Positions 25,295 through 33,901 of a stretch of DNA of 64,000 nt are shown one piece after another. Both the position numbers and the translations under genes were made by a program. Numbering within the stretch: the first letter of the stretch is position 1; each line of letters starts with the position of its first letter. The notes below the pieces were generated by a model. The model had not been told where the DNA came from, ran no database searches, and saw only the letters and a list, made by a program, of their open reading frames with translations. The stretch is from DASXMT01 sp963803065 (lineage in GTDB: Bacteria > Actinomycetota > Acidimicrobiia > Acidimicrobiales > RAAP-2). The stretch is taken from the NCBI GenBank assembly GCA_963803065.1, contig CAWDKW010000009.1, positions 1 to 64,000 on the forward strand. The letters are read 5' to 3'.

Positions 25295-25964
25295 CGTTGG
25301 CCGCGAGCCGGTAGCCGATGCCTCGGACCGTCTCGACGGAGTTCTTGTTGAACGGCCGGTCGATCTTCCGCCGGAGGTACCCGACGTAGACCTCGACGAT
25401 GTTGGGGTCACCCTCGAATCCCTCTCCCCAGACATGGGAGATGATGTCCCGCTTCGACACCGACTCGCCGGCGAAGCGCAACAGGTACTCGAGGAGGTAG
25501 AACTCGCGAGGGGTGAGGTCGATCACCGTCTCACCCCGGCGGCAGCGGTGTTCGGCCGGGTCAAGGGTGAGATCGCCGGCCGTCAGGATCGACGGGCGTT
25601 CCCGGCGGCCCCGCCGCATGAGGGCCCGGATCCGGGCCACCAGCACCACGAACGAGAAGGGCTTGGACAAGAAGTCGTCGGCGCCGGTGTCGAGCGCCTC
25701 GGCCTCGTCGAACTCGCCGTCCTTTGCCGTCAACATCAGGATCGGGACCCAGTTGCCCTCGGCCCGGAGCGTGGCGCAGACCTGGAAGCCGTTGCTGCCG
25801 GGCAGCAGGATGTCGAGCACGATCACGTCGTAGGCGTGCTCGCGGGCCCGCCGCAGGCCGTCGGTTCCGGTGAGGGCGGTGTCGACGGTGAACCCCTCCG
25901 CCTCCAGGCCCCGGGCGACGGCCGCGGCCAGGTGCTCCTCGTCTTCGATGATCAGGATGCGCAT
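25287..25964 (-). CDS. OmpR/PhoB-type response regulator
   Basis: A 225-aa response regulator. The receiver domain has the acidic pair in IIEDEEH, the phosphoacceptor Asp in DVIVLDILLPG, and the conserved Thr/Lys in MLTAKD and FLSKPF. The C-terminal winged helix shows LTPREFYLLEYLL and NIVEVYVGYLRRKIDRPF, ending RGIGYRL. It is the first gene of the pair with the kinase. Three CTGA half-sites lie upstream, compatible with autoregulation. Confidence 0.95.
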   Translation of the reverse strand: MRILIIEDEEHLAAAVARGLEAEGFTVDTALTGTDGLRRAREHAYDVIVLDILLPGSNGFQVCATLRAEGNWVPILMLTAKDGEFDEAEALDTGADDFLSKPFSFVVLVARIRALMRRGRRERPSILTAGDLTLDPAEHRCRRGETVIDLTPREFYLLEYLLRFAGESVSKRDIISHVWGEGFEGDPNIVEVYVGYLRRKIDRPFNKNSVETVRGIGYRLAANGG

Positions 25965-25989
25965 CGCTTCACAGTTTGCTCTCGTTTAC

Positions 25990-26029
25990 CTGAATGGCAA
26001 CTGAGTAACCTGAGAGATTACGAAGAAAC
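25990..26029 (-). promoter_or_regulatory. Direct-repeat candidate autoregulatory region of response regulator
   Basis: On the coding strand three TCAG half-sites (plus-strand CTGA at 25990, 26001 and 26010) are spaced 9-11 bp apart, as for OmpR-family dimers. The distal part shares 19 of 23 bases with the element at 23817-23839 upstream of dedA. It lies 26-65 bp before the response-regulator start. Confidence 0.5.
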
Positions 26030-26034
26030 AGAGC

Positions 26035-26271
26035 TCATCCGGAGGGCCGAACCGGGGATTCCGGCCGGGTGGACCAGTAACGGCGAAGGGCAACAAGCGT
26101 CCAGACGCCCTCGACCACTCCGAACGGCCACGTCCCAGCCAGGAACCCGTAGCTGCTCGACAACGCACATCCAAGCGCGAATGCAGCGATGAAGTGCCGG
26201 CTGCGGGACTCGAGCGCGTACATGACCATCATGAAGGTGACGGCGATGACGCCATAGACGGTGACGGCCAT
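26035..26271 (-). CDS. Small integral membrane protein
   Basis: A 78-aa protein with two or three predicted hydrophobic helices (VTVYGVIAVTFMMVMYAL, HFIAAFALGCALSSSYGFLAG, PFGVVEGVWTLVALRRYW). It ends 71 bp before the response-regulator gene on the same strand and may share its transcript. I recall similar short proteins in actinobacteria, but the function is unknown. A sensor accessory role is possible only by position. Confidence 0.65.
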   Translation of the reverse strand: MAVTVYGVIAVTFMMVMYALESRSRHFIAAFALGCALSSSYGFLAGTWPFGVVEGVWTLVALRRYWSTRPESPVRPSG

Positions 26272-26478
26272 GAGCCCCTCAGTCCACTCGGCGTCGTCGA
26301 GCTTCGACGGGCGGCCCTGCGGGAAGCCAGGGGGTGACGTCCTTCATCGTGTTCACGCTACGCACCTCGGTCCCTCGGGGTGTTCGACCCATCGTCAGCT
26401 GGGAGTTAACATGGTTGAAACAAAGGAAACAGAAGTGCAGCAGGGCCGGGGGATGCTGCCCTCGAATGGAGGAACACC

Positions 26479-26976
26479 ATGTTCCAGCGACTGCTTGTAG
26501 CCATCGACGACTCGGCATCCTGCCCGGTGACCCTCAGTTTCGCCACCGCCCTCTCCCAGCGCGACGGTGGCTCGGTCCATGTGCTCCACGTCAACCAGTT
26601 CCAGGTGGGCGGACGAGGGATCACCGAGTTGACCGGGACGGAGGCGTCTCGTCTCGTCGAAGGCGCGGTACGAGAGCTCAATGACGAGGGCATCGAGGCC
26701 TCCGGCTCCTTGGCCCGTGCCACGTGCTTCGATGTCGCCGGAGTTATCGTCGACGTGGCGCGAGCCCATGATTGCGACGCCATCGTCCTCGGCTCGGCGC
26801 GCCGGCGACGGCTCGGGCGCCTGTTCGGTCACGGCATCCGGGAGCGGACGACCGCCCTGGCCTCCGTGCCGATCCTCACCGCCCCGGCACCGCTCAGGGT
26901 GCCCACCGGTCGCCGGTCGCGGAACCATCCTCCGCTGGTGCCCGATCGCCAACAGCCGACCTGGGCCCGCTCCTGA
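26479..26976 (+). CDS. Universal stress protein (UspA-like)
   Basis: A 165-aa single-domain Usp protein. It starts with the Usp strand RLLVAIDDSASCPVTLSFATAL, has the HVLHVN strand, and ends with DCDAIVLGSARRRRLGRLFGHGIRERT, which matches the GxxGxGxxG nucleotide-loop position only loosely because basic residues replace some glycines. ATP binding is therefore uncertain. A clear GGAGG site lies upstream of ATG. The last 25 residues are a Pro/Arg-rich tail. Confidence 0.85.
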   Translation: MFQRLLVAIDDSASCPVTLSFATALSQRDGGSVHVLHVNQFQVGGRGITELTGTEASRLVEGAVRELNDEGIEASGSLARATCFDVAGVIVDVARAHDCDAIVLGSARRRRLGRLFGHGIRERTTALASVPILTAPAPLRVPTGRRSRNHPPLVPDRQQPTWARS

Positions 26977-27052
26977 CCCTTCGATCGATACAGCTCCGGC
27001 CCCCCATTTGCCACTGCTCCGAACGCCCATCAGGCGGATTTCTCGACGCCCC

Positions 27053-27967
27053 TCAAGGGGGTCCATCGCCGGACGGTGACCCACCCCAACCGATCTTCCG
27101 GCGGATGTAGGGGTCGACGAATGGTGACCGGTAGCCGTCTCGCCGCCACGTGATCGGGAAGTGGCTCTCGTCCATCTCCAGATCACCGAATCGCTTGTAC
27201 CGGCTGTAGATGCCCCCCGTCACCGTCGGGTGGAATCGGGTGTCCGAAGACATGCAGTGGGCCACCAGCGCTCGCCGGGGCACGTCGGCCCTGTTGACCT
27301 CGGATCCGTGCCACGTCCAACCGAAGTGGAATGCGCCCCCTCCCGCCGCCACCTCGATCGGCACGCATTCGGGATCGACCCCTGCACGCTCCGCCGCCGA
27401 CCGCATCTCACGATCCGGGTCGGACGGACCATGGAACTGCTCGATCATGTCCGATGGGCCCCACCGGTGCGAACCCCGGACATACTCGACCGTTCCCCCG
27501 GCGGCGGTGGTGTCGTCGAGGGCGATCCAGCAGCTCACCCAGTCCGGCGGGTCAGCCCATTGCTCGTAGCTCGAGTCCTGGTGAAAGCCGAGGGCTCGCC
27601 CGCGGCCCGGCTTCCACAACACGTTGTCCTGGCTGAGCCGTGTCCCGGCCCAGCCGCCCAGGGTGGCGCATGCCCGTCCGATGTCGGCCCGCAGCACGGT
27701 GGCGGCGACCGTCCGGTCCGACTTCCAGCCGTTGCAGATCTGGCGGGTCAGGTCGGGCGAGTCACGGCCCGGCCGCCAGTTCCACTCGTCGGGCTGAAGG
27801 CCGGTCTCGAACCGTCCGGCGAAGAGGTCCTCGAACGACGCCAGCAGAGCCGGGATCGTCGCCGGATCGATGATGCGATCGCAGACGATGAACCCGTCGG
27901 TCCTGAATCGCTCCACGTCCTCATCGAGCAGCTCGAGCTCCCAGACATCGGTCTCTGTTTCAACCAC
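27053..27967 (-). CDS. Phytanoyl-CoA dioxygenase (PhyH) family protein
   Basis: A 304-aa non-haem iron, 2-oxoglutarate-dependent oxygenase. The iron facial triad is visible as His129 and Asp131 (GFHQDSSY) and His220 (FGWTWHGSEVN), followed by Arg231, the likely 2-oxoglutarate anchor. It is the last gene of the unit GS - class I amidotransferase - GS-like - PhyH, 15 bp after the preceding stop. Hydroxylation of an amine, a gamma-glutamyl amide or an amino acid in this pathway is a reasonable inference. PhyH enzymes are too diverse to name the substrate. Confidence 0.88.
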   Translation of the reverse strand: MVETETDVWELELLDEDVERFRTDGFIVCDRIIDPATIPALLASFEDLFAGRFETGLQPDEWNWRPGRDSPDLTRQICNGWKSDRTVAATVLRADIGRACATLGGWAGTRLSQDNVLWKPGRGRALGFHQDSSYEQWADPPDWVSCWIALDDTTAAGGTVEYVRGSHRWGPSDMIEQFHGPSDPDREMRSAAERAGVDPECVPIEVAAGGGAFHFGWTWHGSEVNRADVPRRALVAHCMSSDTRFHPTVTGGIYSRYKRFGDLEMDESHFPITWRRDGYRSPFVDPYIRRKIGWGGSPSGDGPP

Positions 27968-27982
27968 CGCTCTTCGTCCTCC

Positions 27983-29341
27983 TCATGCCTGCGACAGGTA
28001 CCGACGACGTTCGCCCACCGGTACGAGCCGACGGCACGCCTCGTCCTCGGCCAGACAAGCCCCGGCGTGATGGGACACGAAGGCCTGTCCGAAGAGATCG
28101 ACCGCCACAGAACTGTCGAGAAGGCGGTCGACGGCTTCGGCCACTGTGCGGGGAAAGCGGGTGGGGCCCGTCACCAGCCGACCGTCGCCGGGAGGGTCGA
28201 CCGGTGGTGGGGGCTCGAGCCCCTGTTCGATGCCCCAGACGGCGGCACCCAGGAACATGGCCAAGCACAGGTGGGGACTTGTATCTGCGCCGGGGGCGCG
28301 CAGCTCCAGGCGGGCGTGCTCCGGTGGCCAGGGAACCACCCGGAGCGCGCAACTGTAATTGCCGGTTCCCCACGTGGCGCTGGCCGGCGCCCAGTTCCCG
28401 GGAGCGAATCGCCGGTAGGAGTTCGGGTTGGTGGCCACCATGGCGAACAGTTCGGGAAGCAGTGCGACCACGCCGGCCACCGCCGATCGGACCGTGGCGC
28501 TGAGCCCGCCATCGGCTCCGGCGAACAACGGGTGATCGTCGTCGAGCGAGCGGAACGAGAGGCTGGGGTGGCCGCCGAGCCCAGGGAGATCCTCGGCCAC
28601 CTGGGCCATGAAGGTGGCCGTCCGGCCTCGCCGGTCGAAGAACGCCTTGGTGTACACCTTGGCCAGGGCGGCGTCGTCCGCCGACCGAACGGGTCCGGAG
28701 TGGGCGGTCGCCAACTCCAGACAGCCGGGCCCCAGCTCGGCGCAGCAGTGGTCGAGGGGAACCGCACCGGCGGCCAGCACCTCCGCCAGGTGTCGGACGG
28801 TGTCGGCCTCGCTGGCCAGGGTTCGGGCTGACCAGCATCGGTTGGCGGCCATATCGGGCTGGGGCTCGGCCGTCTGGGCCATATTGTCGGCCGGACCGGC
28901 GAGCACGATGCATTCGTATTCCCAACCCACCTCGGCCACCAACCCGGCCGTCCCGGCGCGAGCGACCATGCGGGCCAGCTGGGCCCGCGGCGACAGATCG
29001 GCCAACGGACCGACGAAGTCGGCCAAGAACAGAAGAGCGTCAGGCTCGAAGGGGTAGGGGCGACCGCTGTCGAGGTCGACCGCCGCCGGTTGGTGGGTCG
29101 ACCCGCCGCTCCGCCACGTGCCGTCGCCCGGGTCCCACCAGTCGACGGCGTCGATGAAACTCCACCCGTCTCGGATGGCACGCACCGCCGCCGCTGTCGA
29201 CAGCCGCTTCTGGCGCAGGACGCCCGATGAGTCGAAAAGGCCGAGGTGGACCGCCTCGATGCCGGCTGCGGCGAACCAGGGCTCTACGCTCCCCGTGCGG
29301 ACGGCCTCGGCCACGTCGGGTCCCGGGTTGGTTGCCATCAC
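27983..29341 (-). CDS. Divergent glutamine synthetase-like ligase
   Basis: A 452-aa protein of the GS type I/III fold. GS landmarks are recognisable but altered. The metal-site region is AELGPGCLELATA, the nucleotide-site His is in GLGGHPSLSF, NSYRRFAPGNWAP follows, and the ELRAPGADTSPHLCLA motif replaces the usual ExRxxDxxANPYL. The normally Arg-containing NRS/T segment reads GNYSCALRV. Such changes suggest a ligase for an amine other than ammonia, or a regulatory homologue. Its ATG overlaps the upstream amidotransferase stop by 4 bp (ATGA). Confidence 0.8.
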   Translation of the reverse strand: MMATNPGPDVAEAVRTGSVEPWFAAAGIEAVHLGLFDSSGVLRQKRLSTAAAVRAIRDGWSFIDAVDWWDPGDGTWRSGGSTHQPAAVDLDSGRPYPFEPDALLFLADFVGPLADLSPRAQLARMVARAGTAGLVAEVGWEYECIVLAGPADNMAQTAEPQPDMAANRCWSARTLASEADTVRHLAEVLAAGAVPLDHCCAELGPGCLELATAHSGPVRSADDAALAKVYTKAFFDRRGRTATFMAQVAEDLPGLGGHPSLSFRSLDDDHPLFAGADGGLSATVRSAVAGVVALLPELFAMVATNPNSYRRFAPGNWAPASATWGTGNYSCALRVVPWPPEHARLELRAPGADTSPHLCLAMFLGAAVWGIEQGLEPPPPVDPPGDGRLVTGPTRFPRTVAEAVDRLLDSSVAVDLFGQAFVSHHAGACLAEDEACRRLVPVGERRRYLSQA

Positions 29342-30165
29342 GGTTCCCGCGCCGGCTCGACACGGACGTCTCGATGGGGTGACGGGCCGGCCATATGGGC
29401 CGCAATACCCACCGGCGTCCCGGTCACGATCCCCACCAAGTGCTCAGTCAGGACGGCACTGACGGTGTCCATGTGCTCGATCCATTCGGACACCGCCACC
29501 TCGAGCTGTTTGGCGGTGCCCAAAGACGACTGAGCCAGTGCCAGGCGGTATTCGGGGACCGACGACCACTCGGTCACCGTGGTGGGCCCGACCTCCACGT
29601 GGAATTGGATGCCCCACGCACAGGCGCCGGCCCGGAAGGCTTGGACCGTGCACGCCGTGTTGGTGGCCAGCACCGTGGCGTCCTCGGGGAGCCGGCGAAC
29701 CTCCGAGCCGTGCCACTGCAGAGCCCGGACGGTCGACGGCAGCCGTCCCAACAGGGGATCGTCGGCGGCCGCATCGGTGAGGAAGACGGGCCGTATGCCT
29801 ACCTCGGGGGCCCCCATTGGCCCCACGTCGCCACCCAGGGCCGCAGCCAGGAGCTGGTGGCCGAGGCAAACGCCGAGAAACGGTCGACGCAGCTCGCGCA
29901 CCCAGCGCCGGATGGCCTCCTTCTCGCCGATCAGCCATGGATAGGTCCCCACGTCCCAGACGTCCATGGGACCACCCATCGCCACGAGCAGGTCGTAGTG
30001 ATCAAGGTCGGGCAGCGCATCGCCCTCATCCAGCTCGGCGATCATGAGGTCGAACCCCGCCGCTCGCAGTCGGAGCCCGACCGAACCCGCGTGCTCGACA
30101 GGCAGATGTTGGAGTACGAGGGCTCGACGGCGGACACCGGTCGAGGCGCGGCGCAGAACGGTCAA
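29338..30165 (-). CDS. Class I glutamine amidotransferase-like protein
   Basis: A 275-aa protein of the GuaA-type class I amidotransferase fold. The triad is visible: nucleophile Cys in FLGVCLGHQLLA, and His and Glu in WGIQFHVEV. It lacks a synthetase partner domain. Free-standing members next to GS-like genes could hydrolyse gamma-glutamyl amides, as PuuD does in putrescine catabolism, although PuuD is of a different C26 subfamily. The start is uncertain: a TTG at 30165 overlapping the upstream stop (TTGA) fits the coupled style of this operon, and no ATG or GTG is suitably placed. Confidence 0.78.
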   Translation of the reverse strand: MTVLRRASTGVRRRALVLQHLPVEHAGSVGLRLRAAGFDLMIAELDEGDALPDLDHYDLLVAMGGPMDVWDVGTYPWLIGEKEAIRRWVRELRRPFLGVCLGHQLLAAALGGDVGPMGAPEVGIRPVFLTDAAADDPLLGRLPSTVRALQWHGSEVRRLPEDATVLATNTACTVQAFRAGACAWGIQFHVEVGPTTVTEWSSVPEYRLALAQSSLGTAKQLEVAVSEWIEHMDTVSAVLTEHLVGIVTGTPVGIAAHMAGPSPHRDVRVEPAREP

Positions 30166-31559
30166 GGCAGGATGTCGAGGTATTCGGCGATGTCCCAATC
30201 GGTGACCGTGCTGATGAACCGCTCCCACTCATCGCGTTTGTAGTGGCTGAATACCGTGTACATCTCGCCCGGCAGCGCCTCACGGACGATCGGGTCCGCG
30301 TCCAGCGCGTCGAGCGCCTCGCCCAGCGTGCGAGGAATTCGCTCCACCGACTTGCCGGAAGCGATGGCGTCGTAGATGTTTCCGTCCTCGGGCGGCCCGG
30401 GGTCGACTCGCTGCTCCAAGCCATCGGCCATCGTCACCAGCAGCCCCGCCATCGAGAGATACGGGTTGACCGCCGAGTCGACCGACCGATACTCGAACCG
30501 ACCCGGTGCGCTGATCCGAAGCGCGGTCGTCCGGTTCTGAAATCCCCAATCGGCGAAGATCGGTGCCCAGAATCCTGCATCGGCAAAGCGTCGGTACGAG
30601 TTCACCGTCGGTGCGGTGATGGCGGTCAACGCACGAAGGTGCTCGAGCACACCACCGATGGCGAACAGCCCCGTCTTGCTGGGCATGCGGCGGTCGGGAC
30701 CGTCGGGGAGGCAGACATTCACGTCCCCCTCCCACAGCGAGAAATTGTGGTGGCAGCCGTTGGCCGAAACCCCCATGAAGGGTTTTGGCATGAAGCACGG
30801 GAAGGCGCCGAGCTCGCGGCCCACCTGTCGGCAGATCTGCCGGTACGTTGTCAGCCGATCGGCGGTGAGCTCCGCATCGTCGAATGCGAAGTTGAGCTCG
30901 AGCTGGCCCGGTGCATCCTCGTGATCGCCTTGGATCATCTCGAGGCCCAGCTCGCCGCAGTACTCGAGGACGCGGTGAATGATCGGCTGGAGCTCGGAGA
31001 ACTGGTCGATGTGGTAGCAGTACGGCTTGGTCATGCCGTCGACCGACGGAGTCCCATCGGGGTTGGTCTTGAGCCACATCATCTCGGGCTCGCAGCCCAC
31101 GCGGAGGGTGAGCCCGGTCTGGGCGGTGAACTGCTCGTGCTGACGCCGTAGGTTCCCCCGACAATCCGAGGTCAGGAAGGCCCCCGGGTCCTCGACCTCC
31201 TCGCGGCCACGGAACAGCGTGCAGAACACCCGCGCCACCTTGTGGTCCCAGGGCAGCCGCTGAAACGTCTCCACATCGGGCAGTCCCACCAGTTCGGCCG
31301 CCTCGGGCCCGTAGCCGATGTAGGCGCCGTGGCGGTCGGTGAACAGATTGGCCGTGGCCCCGTAGACCAGCTGGAAGCCCTTTTCCGCCACCGAGGACCA
31401 GTGGGCGGCGGGGATGCCCTTGCCCATGATCCGACCGGTGACCGAGACGAACTGGAAGTACACATAGGTGATGCCGTCGGCTTCGATCCGGCTGCGGACT
31501 TCGTCGATCTGGCGACGACGCTCCTCCTGGTCGAGGAAGCGCTCGAGGTCGGTGGGCAT
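30162..31559 (-). CDS. Glutamine synthetase family (GlnT/GmaS-like) ligase
   Basis: A 465-aa ligase with near-canonical GS motifs: GCEPEMMWLK and EDAPGQLELNF (metal and glutamate sites), CFMPKPFMGVSANGCHHNF (nucleotide and ammonia-site loops), NSYRRF, QNRTTALRI and FEYRSVDSAVNPYLS. It lacks the features of the housekeeping GlnA and resembles gamma-glutamylmethylamide/type III synthetases. Those join glutamate to an amine at the cost of ATP. The ATG at 31559 has an AGAGGG ribosome site. The next gene overlaps its stop. A candidate operator lies 46-60 bp upstream. Confidence 0.88.
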   Translation of the reverse strand: MPTDLERFLDQEERRRQIDEVRSRIEADGITYVYFQFVSVTGRIMGKGIPAAHWSSVAEKGFQLVYGATANLFTDRHGAYIGYGPEAAELVGLPDVETFQRLPWDHKVARVFCTLFRGREEVEDPGAFLTSDCRGNLRRQHEQFTAQTGLTLRVGCEPEMMWLKTNPDGTPSVDGMTKPYCYHIDQFSELQPIIHRVLEYCGELGLEMIQGDHEDAPGQLELNFAFDDAELTADRLTTYRQICRQVGRELGAFPCFMPKPFMGVSANGCHHNFSLWEGDVNVCLPDGPDRRMPSKTGLFAIGGVLEHLRALTAITAPTVNSYRRFADAGFWAPIFADWGFQNRTTALRISAPGRFEYRSVDSAVNPYLSMAGLLVTMADGLEQRVDPGPPEDGNIYDAIASGKSVERIPRTLGEALDALDADPIVREALPGEMYTVFSHYKRDEWERFISTVTDWDIAEYLDILP

Positions 31560-31604
31560 CTGACCCTCTCTCATCGGCTCAAGTCGGCCCAGTGGTGGGC
31601 TCGA

Positions 31605-31619
31605 TGAAACACCGTTGCC
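31605..31619. promoter_or_regulatory. Candidate operator, amine-cluster motif copy 1
   Basis: TGAAACACCGTTGCC matches the palindrome TGCAACAACGTTGCA (37822-37836, reverse strand) at 12 of 15 positions. It lies upstream of the GS-like gene at 31559. The match continues into similar downstream sequence shared with the copy at 37675. Confidence 0.5.
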
Positions 31620-31725
31620 TGCCAGTAAACAGAGTCCAGGTTTCCTGGTCGTATCCCCGACGTGTCGATCGTGTTAATCGGAGCCGTATCGCCCCATCGC
31701 TCGCGGGCTGAACCGGCGAGCCCGG

Positions 31726-32634
31726 TCAGGCTCGGTCGCCGTAGAAGGTGATCGATAAGAAGCGGATGGGCAGCTTGACCAGGCCGGTGGGCCCGTGGGG
31801 AATGTCTCCGTCGAACTGCAGGGTGTCCCCCGGCTCCATTCGGTAGAGCTGCTTGCCGTAGCCGTACTCCATGACGCCGTTGAGCATGTACAAGAGCTCG
31901 ATACCGGGGTGCTGGAAGCTCGGGAAGACCTCGCCGACCTCGGTGAGCGTGACCAGCAACGGCTCCAGGCGCTTGCGCGGGCCACGCATCGTGCCGAGCA
32001 ACTGGTACAGGTGACCGGCCCTGGTGCCCTGACGGACGATCTCGGGCCCGCTGTCCGCCTTGACGAAGACGGCATCACGCTCTTCCGCCAATCCGCGGAA
32101 CAACGAGGTCAACGGCATGTCCAGGGCCGCAGCCAGGCGTTCGAGGGTGGCCAGGCTGGGCGAGGTCTGCGCGTTCTCGATCTTGGACAGCATCCCCTTC
32201 GAGATGCCCGTTCGCTCCGCCAGCTGGCCCACATTCAGACCGATGTCCTGCCGCCGACTTCGCACGTGATTGGCGATGACCCAACCCACCCTCCCACTGG
32301 CTCCCTCATCGACCTCGGGCAGCTGAGATTCCGTCCCCGGAACTGGTCGTGCACGGCGACGGGACTCGACTTGCTGGCCTGAGCGCGCCTGAACTCGGCC
32401 GAAGTGCCGTGCGGCGATCTGCGTATCGGTGGCCTTCCTACCGGTGGCCTGCCCGCCGACCGCCCGCTTCCCTGCGGCCTGCGTACCGGTGGCCTGCCCG
32501 CCGACCGCCCGCTTCCCTGCGGCCTGCGTACCGGCTACCTTACGCTTGCCCGCCGCCCCCGTGGCGATCGTTGCCGCCGACTTTGCCGTCGAGCGACGAG
32601 GCTGCTTGCCTTCTGTCGATCGATCGGGAGCCAC
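31726..32634 (-). CDS. XRE-cupin transcriptional regulator (PuuR-like layout)
   Basis: A regulator of about 302 aa. A Lys/Gln/Ala-rich, repeat-containing N-terminal extension (about 100 residues) precedes an XRE helix-turn-helix (NVGQLAERTGISKGMLSKIENAQTSPSLATLERLA) and a C-terminal cupin (FPSFQHPGIELLYMLNGVMEYGYG, MEPGDTLQFDGDIPHGP). In E. coli, PuuR of this domain layout represses gamma-glutamyl-putrescine genes, which fits the surrounding ligases. The GTG at 32634 is chosen because upstream codons would overlap the promoter. A -10-like TATATT 6 nt before it suggests a leaderless transcript. Confidence 0.85.
   Translation of the reverse strand: MAPDRSTEGKQPRRSTAKSAATIATGAAGKRKVAGTQAAGKRAVGGQATGTQAAGKRAVGGQATGRKATDTQIAARHFGRVQARSGQQVESRRRARPVPGTESQLPEVDEGASGRVGWVIANHVRSRRQDIGLNVGQLAERTGISKGMLSKIENAQTSPSLATLERLAAALDMPLTSLFRGLAEERDAVFVKADSGPEIVRQGTRAGHLYQLLGTMRGPRKRLEPLLVTLTEVGEVFPSFQHPGIELLYMLNGVMEYGYGKQLYRMEPGDTLQFDGDIPHGPTGLVKLPIRFLSITFYGDRA
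32440..32529 (-). repeat. 45-bp tandem repeat, two identical copies
   Basis: Two perfect 45-bp units (32440-32484 and 32485-32529) encode the 15-residue block GTQAAGKRAVGGQAT twice in the N-terminal extension of the XRE-cupin regulator. Decayed partial copies flank them. Identity of the units implies recent duplication. Confidence 0.95.
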
Positions 32635-32640
32635 AGCGGC

Positions 32641-32672
32641 AATATATGTCAGCTCACCCGATCGGGCGGTGA
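32641..32672 (-). promoter_or_regulatory. Promoter/operator of the XRE-cupin gene
   Basis: On the minus strand a -10-like TATATT (32641-32646) lies 6 nt before the GTG start. Directly upstream is an imperfect 19-bp palindrome, TCACCCGATCGGGCGGTGA (32654-32672), with core CCCGATCGGG. This position overlaps the -35 region and would suit autorepression. Confidence 0.45.
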
Positions 32673-32710
32673 CCACCCAACGGTCGGACCCCCGGACTGC
32701 CCCCGGAGGG

Positions 32711-33901
32711 TCAGCGCATCTGGCCGGCCCCGACATATGGGTGTGCGCTGACCAGCAACTCGTCGTCGTCGAACCGCTGCAATCGGAAGTCGCGATGATC
32801 GACGTCGGGAACCTGGCTCTCACCGGTGAGAACGAGATCGGCAACCAGCTCGCCTACGGCGGGAGAGATCTTGTAACCGTGTCCGCTGAACCCGGCACAT
32901 ATCCACAGCCCATCGACCGGTGTGGCCGAAATGATCGGGTTGTAGTCGGGTGTCACGTCATAACACCCGGCGTAGGTCGACTGCAGCTGTGCTCGAGAAA
33001 GCCCGGGGAAGCGATGGTCGAACTTGGCGATGCTCCTCACCAACAGGCGATCGTCCGCCTGGTCGGAGTAGCGGTCGGGATCGGACCACTCGGGCTCCGA
33101 ATGGTCGCTGTCCCCTACCAGCAGCGAGCCGATCCCTTCGGTGCGAACGTATTGCAACGAGATCAAGTCGGAGAGCACGGGGACCGGGCCAAGCTCGTCA
33201 GCGGCCGCGTCGACGAGGAGGATCTGCGCCCGTTGGGACCGGATGGGGAGCTCGATCCCCACCCCGGCCACCAGGGCCGGCGACCAAGGGCCAGCCGCCA
33301 CCACCACCTGGTCAGCGTCGATCCGCTCCCCGTCCACCAACTCCACGCCGACGGTCCGATCACTGCGAGCGAACACCCCGGTTGCCCGGGTGTGCTGACG
33401 CAAGCGCGCACCGCCCCGGCGCGCAGCCGCGGCGAAGGCCAACGCGGTCTGGTGGCCGTCGCCATAGCCGCCCAGCGTCTCGTAGGCAAAGGCGGCGACG
33501 TCGTCGAAGCGGGCCTGGGGCCACAGACGGGAGGCCGTCGTGTGATCGATCTGCTCGACGTCGATGCCCAGCCGCCGTTGCATCGCCACGTTGGCCAGGA
33601 GGGCGTCGACATTCGCCTCGCCCACGGCCACGAGGTAGCCGGTGCGGCGGTAGCCGGTGTCCTCGCCCAGCACGTCGGCACTGCCGGCCAGGACCGGCAA
33701 CGATCGCCAGGCCATGGCGGCCAGGGAGGGAATGCCGTAGTGGCAGCGCACCACCCCGCTCGACCGGCCGGTGCCGCCCGAGCCCATGACGTTGCGATCG
33801 AGAACGAGCACATCGTCCACTCCGCGCTCAGCCAGGGCGCGGGCCGCGCTCAACCCGATCACGCCGGCCCCGATCACCACGACCGATGCGCTGTCCCTCA
33901 T
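32711..33901 (-). CDS. FAD-dependent amine/amino-acid oxidase (SoxB/DadA-like)
   Basis: A 396-aa flavoprotein with the N-terminal dinucleotide motif VVVIGAGVIG (G11-x-G13-x-x-G16), the segment GTGRSSGVVRCHYG typical of sarcosine-oxidase-beta-like enzymes, and the C-terminal FAD motif GLWICAGFSGHGYKISPAVGEL. The family oxidises secondary amines or D-amino acids such as sarcosine or N-substituted glycine/glutamate. The ATG overlaps the stop of the FMN glutamate-synthase gene by 4 bp. It may play the part that multi-subunit N-methylglutamate dehydrogenase plays elsewhere. That is inference. Confidence 0.88.
   Translation of the reverse strand: MRDSASVVVIGAGVIGLSAARALAERGVDDVLVLDRNVMGSGGTGRSSGVVRCHYGIPSLAAMAWRSLPVLAGSADVLGEDTGYRRTGYLVAVGEANVDALLANVAMQRRLGIDVEQIDHTTASRLWPQARFDDVAAFAYETLGGYGDGHQTALAFAAAARRGGARLRQHTRATGVFARSDRTVGVELVDGERIDADQVVVAAGPWSPALVAGVGIELPIRSQRAQILLVDAAADELGPVPVLSDLISLQYVRTEGIGSLLVGDSDHSEPEWSDPDRYSDQADDRLLVRSIAKFDHRFPGLSRAQLQSTYAGCYDVTPDYNPIISATPVDGLWICAGFSGHGYKISPAVGELVADLVLTGESQVPDVDHRDFRLQRFDDDELLVSAHPYVGAGQMR

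Noticed and set aside
29338..30165. Assignment of the class I amidotransferase as PuuD
   Set aside because: The Cys-His-Glu triad and GVCLGHQ context fit GuaA-type amidotransferases. PuuD belongs to a different peptidase C26 subfamily, so only a functional analogy is suggested.
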